A stretch of 64,000 nucleotides of DNA from an uncultured Alkaliphilus sp. (GTDB lineage Bacteria; Bacillota; Clostridia; Peptostreptococcales; Natronincolaceae), in the NCBI GenBank assembly GCA_938074565.1, contig CALJEQ010000013.1, positions 48,809 to 112,808 on the forward strand. The letters are read 5' to 3'. Shown piece after piece: positions 46,755-55,660 of the stretch (position 1 is its first letter; every line of letters begins with the position of its first letter). The translations under genes and the position numbers were made by a program. Below the pieces are notes generated by a model. It worked only from the letters and a program-made list of their open reading frames with translations. It was not told the origin of the DNA and made no database searches.

Positions 46755-46786
46755 AAAAAGACATAGGGAGAAGCTACCCTATGTCA
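46753..46786 (-). terminator. Intrinsic terminator (minus strand)
   Basis: GACATAGGG (46760-46768) pairs with CCCTATGTC (46778-46786). The T-run exists only on the minus strand, supporting transcription of the small minus-strand ORF. Confidence 0.7.
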
Positions 46787-46967
46787 ATCTGTTATCCATC
46801 GGAGTTTTTATATCTTTTCTAAAACCATGTTGATGCTCACTATGCAATTGAGCTAGTTGTGATCTAGATTCCCTATGAAAGTGTCGTTGGTCGTATCTAT
46901 AAGTTCTTGAAGCTTCCTCAACACGATGACCTTTAATGTTAGTCCACTGACTTTTGCGGATTGACAT
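46779..46967 (-). CDS. Small Arg/His/Gln-rich hypothetical protein, 62 aa
   Basis: Very polar (HREEASRTYRYDQRHFHRESR-like composition), no hydrophobic core, probably disordered or nucleic-acid or spore-coat associated. Supported by an SD (AGAGGTGAT) 6 nt before ATG and by a minus-strand terminator at its end. No family recognised. Confidence 0.55.
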   Translation of the reverse strand: MSIRKSQWTNIKGHRVEEASRTYRYDQRHFHRESRSQLAQLHSEHQHGFRKDIKTPMDNRLT

Positions 46968-47095
46968 ATAATCACCTCTTTCATGGGATTGAACAAAATT
47001 AATTGTTCATAGATATTTTTACCCTTTGTTAAGAAAATAATAAGAAGAATTAATTGTTAATTTTTTAAAAATGATACCCCATTATTGGTAAAACT

Positions 47096-48025
47096 TTATT
47101 TTTTAATGATAAAACATGAAAGTTTAACCAGCCAAGAAGAAAAGGGAATTGCAAATAGGGTTACGATAATATTAAAGAGACTGTGGGCATGGGCAATTTG
47201 TCTTGCTGGGTTGTAGGGGGCTAACAAAAGGGTTAAACGGCATAGATAACCAATAAAGGGAAATATAATTATTACCCCCAATAGGTTAAATAATAGATGG
47301 ATAATAGCCGTTCTTTTACCTATAACACTTAAATTAACACTGGAAATTAAAGTGGTAATACAAGTACCTACATTTTGTCCCAATAATATGGGTACAGCAG
47401 CAAAAATACTGAGGTTTTTGTTGTTGGCTAGAGACTGTAAAATGGCAATACCAGTACTACTGCTTTGAATGATGGCAGTGCTGAAAAAACCCATCAACAT
47501 TCCCAAATAGGGTTGATTACCTAATTCTGCTAAAATCTCACCAAAACGTATATAGTTTTGTAGAGGTACTAGTCCTTTTCCCAATAAATCTATTCCTATA
47601 AAGATAAGACTTAAGCCAATCATAGTTTCTCCTAGTATACGAACCTTTCTTCTCTTTTCAACCATAGATAACAGGACCCCAACAATTAATAGAAACGGAG
47701 CAAATTTACCTATTTTAAAGGCAATTAATTGAGCAGTTATGGTGGTGCCAATGTTAGCTCCCATAATAATGGGAGTGGCTTGGTAAAGGGTTAATAAACC
47801 TGCCTCCACCAGACCCACCAAAAGAACAGTAGTACCGCTGCTGGATTGAATGAGTATTGTAATCAATGTACCTATAAGAAGCCCTAACAAGGGATGAATT
47901 TTTGCATTTTGAATTTTGTGTTTTAAACTTCCTGAAATAAGATTTTTTAAACCAGTTGTTAAAAATTTCATACCCAATAAAAAAAGACCAAGACCACAGG
48001 CAATACCAGTTAATATTGTCAGCAA
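47096..48025 (-). CDS. Na/Pi-cotransporter family membrane protein
   Basis: 309 residues, ~8 helices, with two inverted PNaS repeats, each carrying the QSSS motif (ITILIQSSSGTTVLLVG and TAIIQSSSTGIAILQ). GANIGTTITAQL and GQNVGTCITTL follow. It lacks the C-terminal PhoU-like domain of many bacterial homologues. It likely moves phosphate or another anion with Na+. SD with AAAGGGGG on the minus strand. Confidence 0.87.
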   Translation of the reverse strand: MLTILTGIACGLGLFLLGMKFLTTGLKNLISGSLKHKIQNAKIHPLLGLLIGTLITILIQSSSGTTVLLVGLVEAGLLTLYQATPIIMGANIGTTITAQLIAFKIGKFAPFLLIVGVLLSMVEKRRKVRILGETMIGLSLIFIGIDLLGKGLVPLQNYIRFGEILAELGNQPYLGMLMGFFSTAIIQSSSTGIAILQSLANNKNLSIFAAVPILLGQNVGTCITTLISSVNLSVIGKRTAIIHLLFNLLGVIIIFPFIGYLCRLTLLLAPYNPARQIAHAHSLFNIIVTLFAIPFSSWLVKLSCFIIKK

Positions 48026-48187
48026 AGTAACACCCCCTTTTTAAATATACGTAGTACATAAAGTCTTTAAAACCAATTGAATTTAAAAATAGTTTTTATT
48101 AAACTGTTCTTGAATTAATGATTTAGTCATATTTAAGCTTCTTGTGAATAAACTGTAATAGACGCATTACAGGACAGGGGGAGGAAT

Positions 48188-48952
48188 ATGAAGATTTTTG
48201 TCATACAAAAAAGAAGTTTTATTATCGGTCTAATACTAACATTGATTATTGCAGCAATAGCAGTGTATTTTACAGGCATTAGGGGAGAAACAATTGGGGT
48301 TTTTTCACCCCAAAGAAGACTGCCTATTTATAGTGTAGAAACCCAAGAAAAGAAAATCGCCATCAGTTTTGATGCTGCATGGGGAGATGAATATACAGAT
48401 GATATTTTAGACACTTTAGATAAATACAAAGTAAAAACAACATTTTTTCTAGTGGGTTTTTGGGTGGATAAATATCCAGAATGGGTTAAGCAATTCCATG
48501 AAAGAGGTCATGAGGTAGGAAACCATTCCTCTACTCATCCTCATATGTCAAAACTTTCAAAGGAACAGGTTAAAACAGAATTACAAACTACAGGGGATAA
48601 GATTAAAGCTATAACAGGAGTTCAACCTACAGTATTCAGACCACCCTTTGGTGATTATAACAATGTTTTAATTGAAGCAGCAGAAGAAATTGGGTATTAT
48701 ACAATACAATGGGATGTAGACTCATTAGACTGGAAAGAAATGGGAGTTAAACCCGTTGTTGATCGAGTGACAAGAAATGTAAAACCAGGTTCAATTGTAT
48801 TGTTTCATAACAATGCAAAATATGTAGCAGAGTTTTTACCACCAGTATTGGAACGTTTACAAGAGATGGGATATGAAATTGTCCCTGTATCAGACTTAAT
48901 TATAAAGGATAATTTTACAATTGATCCCTCTGGTAGGCAGAAGCAAAAATAG
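48188..48952 (+). CDS. Polysaccharide deacetylase, PdaB-like
   Basis: 254 residues: N-terminal membrane anchor (~12-30), then NodB-homology domain. Motifs: SFDAAWGDEYTDDIL (the DAAWG variant is typical of sporulation PdaB), HEVGNHSSTHPHM (metal-binding His), FRPPFGDYNN, and the C-terminal GSIVLFHNN. PdaB-type proteins act late in sporulation on cortex or spore peptidoglycan. Usual size. SD GGGGGAGG. Confidence 0.88.
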   Translation: MKIFVIQKRSFIIGLILTLIIAAIAVYFTGIRGETIGVFSPQRRLPIYSVETQEKKIAISFDAAWGDEYTDDILDTLDKYKVKTTFFLVGFWVDKYPEWVKQFHERGHEVGNHSSTHPHMSKLSKEQVKTELQTTGDKIKAITGVQPTVFRPPFGDYNNVLIEAAEEIGYYTIQWDVDSLDWKEMGVKPVVDRVTRNVKPGSIVLFHNNAKYVAEFLPPVLERLQEMGYEIVPVSDLIIKDNFTIDPSGRQKQK

Positions 48953-48981
48953 ACCCTTTCTTTCTTTAGGGTCTTTTTTTA
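48951..48981 (+). terminator. Intrinsic terminator
   Basis: AGACCCT pairs with AGGGTCT, followed by T7. Confidence 0.8.
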
Positions 48982-49072
48982 ATGTTAAGAACCATTAATG
49001 AATAGTTTTCTGCTACATTATACACAATAAATACAACGATTAGTCAGTCTAAGAAGTTGGAGGAGATGAGGA

Positions 49073-50566
49073 ATGATTATTGATGGTTTAGAGATAACAG
49101 GTGTCACCAGTGATTCACGAAGAGTAAAAAAAGGTTATGCATTTGTTGCCATAAGGGGAGAAAAGGTGGACGGAAACCACTATATAGACGATGCAATAAA
49201 TAACGGAGCAATAGTTATCTTTTCGGAACTAGAATTGCAATTGGTCAATGTAAAATGTATCAAAGTAATAGATGCAAGAAAAAAGTTGGCAGAGTTATGT
49301 AATCAGTTTTATCAGTATCCAGCAGAAAAACTAAAAGTGATAGGGGTAACGGGAACAAATGGTAAAACCACCACCACAAATATTATTTATGAAGTATTAA
49401 AGGCAAAGGGTATTTCGGTGGGGTTAATTGGTACTTTAAATATCAAAATAAAAGACATGGTATTTAAGACTAATTTAACCACCCCTATATCTGAAGATAT
49501 TTATCGTTATTTAGCCCTAATGGTGGAAGAACAGGTGGAAGTGGTGGTAATGGAGGTTTCATCCCACGGACTAAAAACAGATCGAGTTCATCAAATAAAG
49601 TTTGATATTGCAATTCATACAAATATTGAAAAAGATCATCTTAATTTTCATAAAACCTTTGATAACTATGTTAAATCAAAGAAGAAATTATTTGATGGAT
49701 TAGGTAAGGGGAAAATGGCTATTATTAATTTTGATGATGCCAATAGTTTAAAACTATTGGAGGGAAATCAACACATTATGGTGCTTACTTATGGATTGAA
49801 TAAAAGATGTACAATTACAGCCTCAAGTATAGATTTTAATACCAATAAATCCTTTATCTATTGCCTACAAAGGGGAATTACCACATTAACAGGATTAGAA
49901 ATAGATCCTTTTGAATATCCTATAACAATCAATCTTATAGGGGGACATAATGTATACAATGCTTTGGCTGCAATCACCAGTTGTTTACTATTGGATGTAC
50001 CGATAAATGATATAGCTAAATCAATTAAAAATTTTAAAAGCTTGCCAAGAAGAATGGAGATAATCTATCAAGAAGATTTTACAGTGATTGATGATTTCTG
50101 CCATAACCCAGCCAGTTATAGGGCAGTGTTGGAGAGTATACAAGGTATTCAGTATAAAAATTTATATATTATAAATGGCATTAGAGGAAATAGAGGTGTA
50201 GAAGTAAATAAAGAAAATGCACAGGTATTAACACAATGGGCAGAAATATTAAAGGTAAAAGAACTTTATATAACTTCCAGCAGAGATTATGTAGGTATAA
50301 ATGATGATGTAAGCTATTTGGAGAGGGATGCCTTCTTAGAAGTGTTAAATAAAAGTGAATTACCTTATCAATATGAGGAAAGGCTAGAAGATGCTATTGT
50401 TAAAACAATAATGAAGCTGACCAAGAATGATTTAGTTCTACTATTGGGATCTCAAGGAATGGATCGTGCTAAAAGAATATTTTTAGAAAAGATAGATGAA
50501 CAACAGTGGATAAACCCTATTTACTATAACAACCGAGAAGTAGACCCATTAAGTCATAAACAATAA
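49073..50566 (+). CDS. Divergent MurE-like Mur ligase
   Basis: 497 residues with full Mur-ligase layout: MurE-type N-domain (ITGVTSDSRRVKKGYAFVAIRG), P-loop GVTGTNGKTTTTN, EVSSHGLKTDRV, NIEKDHLNFH, NVYNALAAI, and a C-domain starting LPRRMEIIYQEDFTVIDDFCHNPASY. The usual VDYAHTP is DDFCHNPASY. The DNPR motif that defines meso-diaminopimelate-adding MurE is absent (the region reads ITSSRDYVGIND). So it may use another amino acid or act outside standard peptidoglycan synthesis. No mur/dcw neighbours. Confidence 0.8.
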   Translation: MIIDGLEITGVTSDSRRVKKGYAFVAIRGEKVDGNHYIDDAINNGAIVIFSELELQLVNVKCIKVIDARKKLAELCNQFYQYPAEKLKVIGVTGTNGKTTTTNIIYEVLKAKGISVGLIGTLNIKIKDMVFKTNLTTPISEDIYRYLALMVEEQVEVVVMEVSSHGLKTDRVHQIKFDIAIHTNIEKDHLNFHKTFDNYVKSKKKLFDGLGKGKMAIINFDDANSLKLLEGNQHIMVLTYGLNKRCTITASSIDFNTNKSFIYCLQRGITTLTGLEIDPFEYPITINLIGGHNVYNALAAITSCLLLDVPINDIAKSIKNFKSLPRRMEIIYQEDFTVIDDFCHNPASYRAVLESIQGIQYKNLYIINGIRGNRGVEVNKENAQVLTQWAEILKVKELYITSSRDYVGINDDVSYLERDAFLEVLNKSELPYQYEERLEDAIVKTIMKLTKNDLVLLLGSQGMDRAKRIFLEKIDEQQWINPIYYNNREVDPLSHKQ

Positions 50567-50648
50567 TTAATATAAAGACAACTCTAAGGGATTTAATAAA
50601 AATAATAATTTTAAAAATTTATTTTTTATTAAATGAAACATAATTTAA

Positions 50649-50714
50649 TACACTCCCGAATAAACATGTTTATAGATTACAACATCTTGTAACATAAGAG
50701 TAGAAGGGAGTGTA
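50649..50714 (+). promoter_or_regulatory. Structured 5' UTR sequestering the RBS of the SSB-like gene
   Basis: TACACTCCC (50649-50657) pairs perfectly with GGGAGTGTA (50706-50714), which contains the Shine-Dalgarno. Between the arms lie two local hairpins: palindrome ATAAACATGTTTAT (50660-50673) and TTACAA-CATC-TTGTAA (50677-50692). The whole folds as a three-way junction. Confidence 0.6.
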
Positions 50715-50721
50715 CACATTA

Positions 50722-51366
50722 ATGTCAGGACATATGATAGATAGTAACATGGTCACTTTAGTAGGAAAAGTTGCAGGTGAAAAAGAATTTAGTCATGAGA
50801 TGTACGGTGAGGGGTTTTTTAATTATCGATTAGAGATACCTCGTCTAAGTGAAGCTGCTGATCTGTTACCATTGACTATATCAGAGCGATTATTATTTGA
50901 TTCAAAGTTAAATGTGGGGGATACTGTTAAAGTTGAAGGTCAATTAAGATCCTATAACAAATTTACCGATGGAAATAATAGATTGGTATTAACTGTATTT
51001 GCCAGAGATTTAGAGGTTTTAAATTTAGAAGAAGATGTAAAAAATCCTAATCAAATTTATTTGGAGGGATATATTTGTAAACCACCAGTGTATAGAGAAA
51101 CACCCTTTGGTAGAGAAATAACAGATTTGTTAATTGCTGTAAATAGACCCTATAATAAATCTGACTATATTCCATGTATTGCATGGGGAAGAAATGCAAG
51201 GTTCTCTGCAAAGCTACAGGTTGGTGATCACATCCGTAGTTGGGGAAGAATACAAAGTAGAAGTTATCAAAAGAAATTACAAGACGGCACTGCATTAAAT
51301 AAAGTTGCCTATGAAGTATCCATTTCAAAAATGGAAAGAATTGAAGAATCTGAGAAGGCTGAATAG
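50722..51366 (+). CDS. Two-OB-fold single-stranded-DNA-binding-like protein
   Basis: 214 residues with two SSB-type OB folds in tandem: residues ~1-105 (NMVTLVGKVAGEKEF...VGDTVKVEGQLRSY) and ~110-205 (NQIYLEGYICKPPVYRETPFGREITDLLIAVNR...YIPCIAWGRNARF...VGDHIRSWGRIQSRSY). The second is closer to canonical SSB. There is no acidic C-terminal tip of the DF/PF type, so it is not the housekeeping SSB. ATG 50722 is chosen over GTG 50710 because the SD AAGGGAG lies just before the latter. A predicted RBS-sequestering fold lies upstream. Confidence 0.8.
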   Translation: MSGHMIDSNMVTLVGKVAGEKEFSHEMYGEGFFNYRLEIPRLSEAADLLPLTISERLLFDSKLNVGDTVKVEGQLRSYNKFTDGNNRLVLTVFARDLEVLNLEEDVKNPNQIYLEGYICKPPVYRETPFGREITDLLIAVNRPYNKSDYIPCIAWGRNARFSAKLQVGDHIRSWGRIQSRSYQKKLQDGTALNKVAYEVSISKMERIEESEKAE

Positions 51367-51701
51367 TGAAATATGGTAGTGCATTTCTAGTATATAGTTT
51401 GATTTAAATTGATAAAATTTACTTTGAATCAGATTATATACAAAAAAAGCACTATAATAAATCAACTAATATTTTATTAAAGTACTATACTTCAAGGTTT
51501 TAAAATAACACACTTTTTCTTGTATATTGTTAGGTTAAAATACAGGAGAGGTGTGTTTTTTATAGAATTTAAAAAAAAAGGATACCTACCCCAACGTCAA
51601 AATATAGAATAACATTTATTTACACTTATTTGAATAGATCATTTACCTACACAACAATTTATATAATATTAAGTAAATTTATGTTATAATCTGTAGAGAT
51701 T
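51367..51701. other. Intergenic region between SSB-like and PemK-like genes
   Basis: A long-loop inverted repeat, AACACAC (51508-51514) with GTGTGTTTTTT (from 51551), could terminate transcription. TATAAT at 51685-51690 is a good -10 whose start point would fall about 5 nt before ATG 51702. No type III antitoxin-like tandem repeats are seen. Confidence 0.45.
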
Positions 51702-52373
51702 ATGGAAAAAATGAGGAGGTGGATAGATGGAGTCAAAAAAAAAAGTATAAAACCAATCATCGAAGTTGTGGCAGAAAGTGATGAATTACAAGAAATAATT
51801 AATACAAGGTTAGAAAAATTAAATCAATTAATGGATGACTTAAACAAAAAAATTGCAAAACCTATAAGTAATCCCCAAATATACGCAGATTATTTAAAGC
51901 AAAGAATAGATTTCATGGAGTGGACGAATAAGAAATACAACTTATCTTTTAAAGGAATGCCAAATAAAATATTTCAACGTGAAATATTTTATTGTGAATT
52001 GGGATATAATTTAGGAAGTGAGCAGAATGAAAAGAGACCTGTAGTTATTTTACAAAATAATCTTGGAAATAAATTTGGAAATACAACTATAATTGCTCCA
52101 ATAACAACATATGATAATAGTACATTCGAAAAAATAGAAGGAAATTGGTACATCAAATTTTTAAAGAGTGGCAAAGAAGAAAGTAAAAAACTTGATTTTT
52201 ACGAAATCCCAGTAGAAGTAGAAGATAAAGTTAATATTATAGGTGCAGTTAATGTTGTTCATATGAGAGAAGTAAGTAAGAAAAGGTTGAGTGCACACCC
52301 CATAGCGAAAATAACCGAAGATAATTTAAAGGAGATTCAAAAAGCTATTATTAAAAATCTTAGTACAATTTAA
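51702..52373 (+). CDS. PemK/MazF-family toxin-like protein with N-terminal helical extension
   Basis: The C-terminal ~130 residues carry the PemK/MazF barrel: QREIFYCELGYNLGSEQNEKRPVVILQNNLGNKFGNTTIIAPITT and NVVHMREVSKKRL. MazF-like RNases cut mRNA. The N-terminal ~85 residues are a charged helical extension (SDELQEIINTRLEKLNQLMDDLNKKIAK), absent from the minimal toxin. No separate antitoxin gene is next to it. Start is uncertain: ATG 51702 lacks an SD, whereas AGGAGGTGG precedes ATG 51727, which is out of frame by an A10 tract (51735-51744). See findings. Confidence 0.75.
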   Translation: MEKMRRWIDGVKKKSIKPIIEVVAESDELQEIINTRLEKLNQLMDDLNKKIAKPISNPQIYADYLKQRIDFMEWTNKKYNLSFKGMPNKIFQREIFYCELGYNLGSEQNEKRPVVILQNNLGNKFGNTTIIAPITTYDNSTFEKIEGNWYIKFLKSGKEESKKLDFYEIPVEVEDKVNIIGAVNVVHMREVSKKRLSAHPIAKITEDNLKEIQKAIIKNLSTI

Positions 52374-52865
52374 TTGTTGACAAAAGATGTATTATAGCCT
52401 AAAATTAATTTAAAGATACATACTAATAAAGTATCTAGTACAATGTGCTAGATGAAATTTTTTTAATATGTGTGTTGATACGATGTATCAGCCAAGAAAA
52501 AACACTTCTGATATATTTCAGGGGTGTTTTTATTATGCAAAAATTTAATATCAGTTAAAACTAAACCTCCTAAATCGAGGTCTTTATTAGTTTTTGAGGG
52601 GTTGTCACTTTTGGCGATGCCTTTTTAATGAAAATAAGTTGAGTATTAAGAGAGTAAAACAACACTATAACTGGAACAATAAAAGTTGCCATATGTTTTC
52701 TTTTTTTTCTTGTAAATTACAGTAGGAATATATTTAGTATTAAATGAGTAAAAAACTAATAATTAGTGGAACATTACACAAGTATTCTTTACTATAATAA
52801 AAAATGAAACATAAAGGTTTTATAACCCTCAAAAAAATATTATAATATCACTAGGAGGAGATATT
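52374..52865. other. Intergenic region with two terminators
   Basis: TTGACA at 52378-52383 is a strong -35-like hexamer. Hairpin TCTAGTA-CAATG-TGCTAGA (52434-52452) with T7, and hairpin AAAAACACTTCTGA/TTTCAGGGGTGTTTTT (about 52495-52532), look like terminators, so a short RNA of ~55 nt is possible between promoter and first terminator. The rest is AT-rich with no ORF. Confidence 0.4.
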
Positions 52866-53012
52866 ATGCAACAGTTTATCGTACCTATAGTGATTTTATT
52901 AGTTATTTTAGTGTCTATACAATATTCCATTAACAAAGTAATTGTTCTGTTAAAGGAAATAAAACAAATATTATTAAAGCAAAATTACGATGGAGATGGG
53001 AAAATAAGATGA
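52866..53012 (+). CDS. Small single-helix membrane protein, 48 aa
   Basis: MQQFIVPIVILLVILVSIQY... is an N-terminal transmembrane helix, followed by an amphipathic, basic tail (VIVLLKEIKQILLKQNYDGDGKIR). SD TAGGAGGAG is excellent. Ends at a bidirectional terminator. Function unknown. Confidence 0.6.
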   Translation: MQQFIVPIVILLVILVSIQYSINKVIVLLKEIKQILLKQNYDGDGKIR

Positions 53013-53016
53013 ACAT

Positions 53017-53065
53017 AAAAAAATCCTTTGGAGAGTTTAATAAAACCCTTCAAAGGACTTTTTTT
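53017..53065. terminator. Bidirectional terminator
   Basis: AAAAAAATCCTTTG pairs with CAAAGGACTTTTTTT; lies between convergent genes. Confidence 0.85.
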
Positions 53066-53537
53066 ATAATCTTTCTGCTAATAGAGCAGCAATACTTTCC
53101 AATAACTGTTGATCATGTTCATCAAAGGCAGCCAATTCATCACTATCACTATCAATTTCACCTAAAACAACGTCTCCCTTCATTATAGGGACAACAATTT
53201 CAGAAGCAGTTTCAAAACTACAAGCTAAATAATTAGACTCTTTAGAAACATCTTCTACAATAAAAGTTTCTTTTCTTTCAGCAGCTTGACCACAGATACC
53301 TTCACCAAATTGAATGTTTAAATGGTCAGTAGGTTTACCTATATAATGACCCAACACCAATTGTTCATTTTCCACCATATAAAAACCAGTCCAATTATAA
53401 TAAGGAATATTTGCATCTAATAAAGTTACAATACCTTCATAGACTTTTTCCATATCTTTTTCAGTAGATATGAGTTCTTTTGCTTGATGAAGAAGTTTTT
53501 CAAATAATACAATTTTAATTTCCTTTGTCATTGCCAT
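53064..53537 (-). CDS. GAF-domain protein, free methionine-(R)-sulfoxide reductase-like
   Basis: 157 residues with the fRMsr-type GAF fold: YYNWTGFYMVENEQLVLGHYIGKP, GEGICGQAAERKETFIVEDVS, YLACSFETASEIVVPI, VLGEIDSDS. Two of the three family cysteines are present (GICG and LAC). The first one (usually in GKpAC) is replaced by GKPTDH, so turnover chemistry may be altered or it may only bind a ligand. SD AGGAGG on the minus strand. Downstream of the gate-domain membrane protein, same direction. Confidence 0.8.
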   Translation of the reverse strand: MAMTKEIKIVLFEKLLHQAKELISTEKDMEKVYEGIVTLLDANIPYYNWTGFYMVENEQLVLGHYIGKPTDHLNIQFGEGICGQAAERKETFIVEDVSKESNYLACSFETASEIVVPIMKGDVVLGEIDSDSDELAAFDEHDQQLLESIAALLAERL

Positions 53538-53580
53538 TTTTAGTAGAACCTCCTATGCTAATTGAATTAATGTATATTAT

Positions 53581-54792
53581 TTATAGAAATAGTAATGCGT
53601 ACAATTGATATAAATAATTAGCAGCAACACCTGCGGCAATTCCACCAAGAGTATGACTTAAAATTGCCTTATTAGTCAGTTGCCTAACTTTTAATGCATC
53701 CATCATACCTACATGGGTACTTAAATAACCACTCCAACACATACCCATAGCGGTAAAAACAGCTATGTCGCCAGGACCGATTAAATTATTATCTAAAAAG
53801 TTTCTAACAAGGCCCATTGCAGCCCCTACAGCCCCTAAAGAGGTGATGGGAAAAGCCAATGCTTCCACATTCTTAAAACCAAATAAAGGGCGAAGAATTG
53901 GAAATATATATTTCCCTAAACGAGGTAATAATGCCACACCTTCAAAGGCTTTTCCTTGATAGATGGCAACACCATTTTCAATACTACTTGGGCCAAAGGT
54001 CAAAATCATTACAATAGTACAAATAAATAATACACCAGGTATAATTGCAAAACCCATCTCAACACCATTTTTACCACCCTCTAAGATAGCATCTAAAGCT
54101 CTTTCAAATGGGTTTCCAGGTCTAATTTCTCGTCTGTTAAAAAAATCATCATCATAGTCATTATTAACACTTTGTTGAGGTTGTTGTACTGCATAATACT
54201 TTTTTGTATATCTAGTCATCAATCGAACACTGACAATACTGCCAATAATAGCCCCTACATTACCAATTATAGCAGGAATTATGAACTCTTGCCCAAGACT
54301 CATCATATAGGTGGTTAAAATAAGACCCATACCAAAGGCAGTGCCTAGATTACAAAGAGCTGGTATTTGGTAGTTTTTAAAATATTTTATAAAGCCTTTG
54401 TCCTTTGCTAAAGAAATAATAGCAGGGTTATCAGATAAATAAGTTGTAATAGCACCTATAGAGGCAGCACCGGGCATACCATATAAAGGTTTAACAATGG
54501 GGGAGATGATTTTATTAATTAATGCAACTACTCCAAACTCTGACAAAAGCGCCGCCAATGCACCGGCTAAAACAGCAACAGATAAAATAAAAAATACCGT
54601 ATTTAATAGCAGGTCGTGGGCAGTGTTCATAATAACATTAAACATTGTACCTACACCCATGGTACGACCTAAATAAGTAAAGGAGCCTCCAACAATAAAA
54701 AGAAAAGCATAAGTTTCCTTTGAAACAGCTTTTTTAGTTTTTGTTGAAGGCATTGAAAACACTTCCGTTCCTTCAATTTCCATTGCTTTCAT
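53581..54792 (-). CDS. Nucleoside-recognition/Gate-domain membrane protein (YjiH-like)
   Basis: 403 residues, ~8-10 membrane helices. Contains the gate-type signatures LYGMPGAASIGAITTYLSDNPAIISLAKDKGF and GAVGAAMGLVRNFLDNNLIGPGDIAVFTAMGMCWSGYLSTHVGMMDALKVRQL. Members are widespread in clostridia; substrate unknown. Frame opens at 54816, but TAGGAGGTG selects ATG 54792. Upstream of the GAF gene with ~44 nt between, so possibly an operon. Confidence 0.78.
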   Translation of the reverse strand: MKAMEIEGTEVFSMPSTKTKKAVSKETYAFLFIVGGSFTYLGRTMGVGTMFNVIMNTAHDLLLNTVFFILSVAVLAGALAALLSEFGVVALINKIISPIVKPLYGMPGAASIGAITTYLSDNPAIISLAKDKGFIKYFKNYQIPALCNLGTAFGMGLILTTYMMSLGQEFIIPAIIGNVGAIIGSIVSVRLMTRYTKKYYAVQQPQQSVNNDYDDDFFNRREIRPGNPFERALDAILEGGKNGVEMGFAIIPGVLFICTIVMILTFGPSSIENGVAIYQGKAFEGVALLPRLGKYIFPILRPLFGFKNVEALAFPITSLGAVGAAMGLVRNFLDNNLIGPGDIAVFTAMGMCWSGYLSTHVGMMDALKVRQLTNKAILSHTLGGIAAGVAANYLYQLYALLFL

Positions 54793-55001
54793 TTTACACC
54801 TCCTAATATGAGTCACTCTTATTTTACTATTATGAAAACGTTATTTCAATAACATTTATCAAAGAAGACAAAAATGTAAAAACTAGCATTAAATTAATAA
54901 CTTGTAATTTTTTTTGAAATAATTGTAGGTGATGTTTGACAAGATATACTAATTCATTTAGAATAGAAATAATATTAAACGTTATAATGGAGGGAAAACC
55001 A

Positions 55002-55541
55002 ATGGATATAGAAAAAAAGGTATGGGAAGTGCTTCTTTCAGAAGAAGAAATTCAAACAAGAGCAAAACAAATGGGAGAAGAAATTTCAAACGATTATAAA
55101 GAAAAGAAACTTTTAGTGGTTTCTTTATTAAAAGGAAGTTTCATTTTTACAGCAGATTTAGTGAGAAGAATATCAATTCCAGTAAAAATAGAGTTTATGA
55201 CTACATCAAGCTATGGACATGGACAAGAAAGCAGTGGAAATATCAATATCATCAGTGATGTAAAAGGTGACCTAACAGGCTATGATGTTTTAGTGGTGGA
55301 TGATATTACAGATTCAGGCTTAACAATGAAATATGTTATGGAACATTTAAAAACTAAAAATCCCACTACAGTAAAATGTTGTGTTCTTTTAGACAAGCCA
55401 GATAGAAGACAAGTGGATTTAGTACCAGACTACTTAGGATTCACCATTCCAGACAAGTTCGTTGTAGGTTATGGACTTAATTATGGAGACTATTACCGAA
55501 ATGTTCCTTATGTATTTGTGGTAACAGAACAAGATCGATAA
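55002..55541 (+). CDS. hpt: Hypoxanthine phosphoribosyltransferase
   Basis: Purine salvage: converts hypoxanthine/guanine plus PRPP to IMP/GMP. Motifs: LLVVSLLKGSFIFTADLVRRI (PPi loop), EFMTTSSYGHGQESSG (flexible loop), and the PRPP motif VLVVDDITDSGLTM. 179 residues, standard. The frame is open from 54936, but SD GGAGGGA (54989-54995) fits ATG 55002. Confidence 0.94.
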   Translation: MDIEKKVWEVLLSEEEIQTRAKQMGEEISNDYKEKKLLVVSLLKGSFIFTADLVRRISIPVKIEFMTTSSYGHGQESSGNINIISDVKGDLTGYDVLVVDDITDSGLTMKYVMEHLKTKNPTTVKCCVLLDKPDRRQVDLVPDYLGFTIPDKFVVGYGLNYGDYYRNVPYVFVVTEQDR

Positions 55542-55547
55542 AATATG

Positions 55548-55596
55548 AAACCCAGTAAGTAGTTTTATAATAAAAAAGCTACTAACTGGGTTTTTA
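55548..55596. terminator. Bidirectional terminator
   Basis: AAACCCAGTAAGTAG pairs with CTACTAACTGGGTTTTT. Confidence 0.85.
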
Positions 55597-55660
55597 TAAT
55601 ATTTAACTATATAATTGTAAATTGACCTCATTTGTAAATGTACCCTCTACTAACCCATTT

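Noticed and set aside
51367..51701. Type III toxin-antitoxin RNA repeats upstream of the PemK-like gene
   Set aside because: No tandem repeat array is present; only a long-loop inverted repeat.
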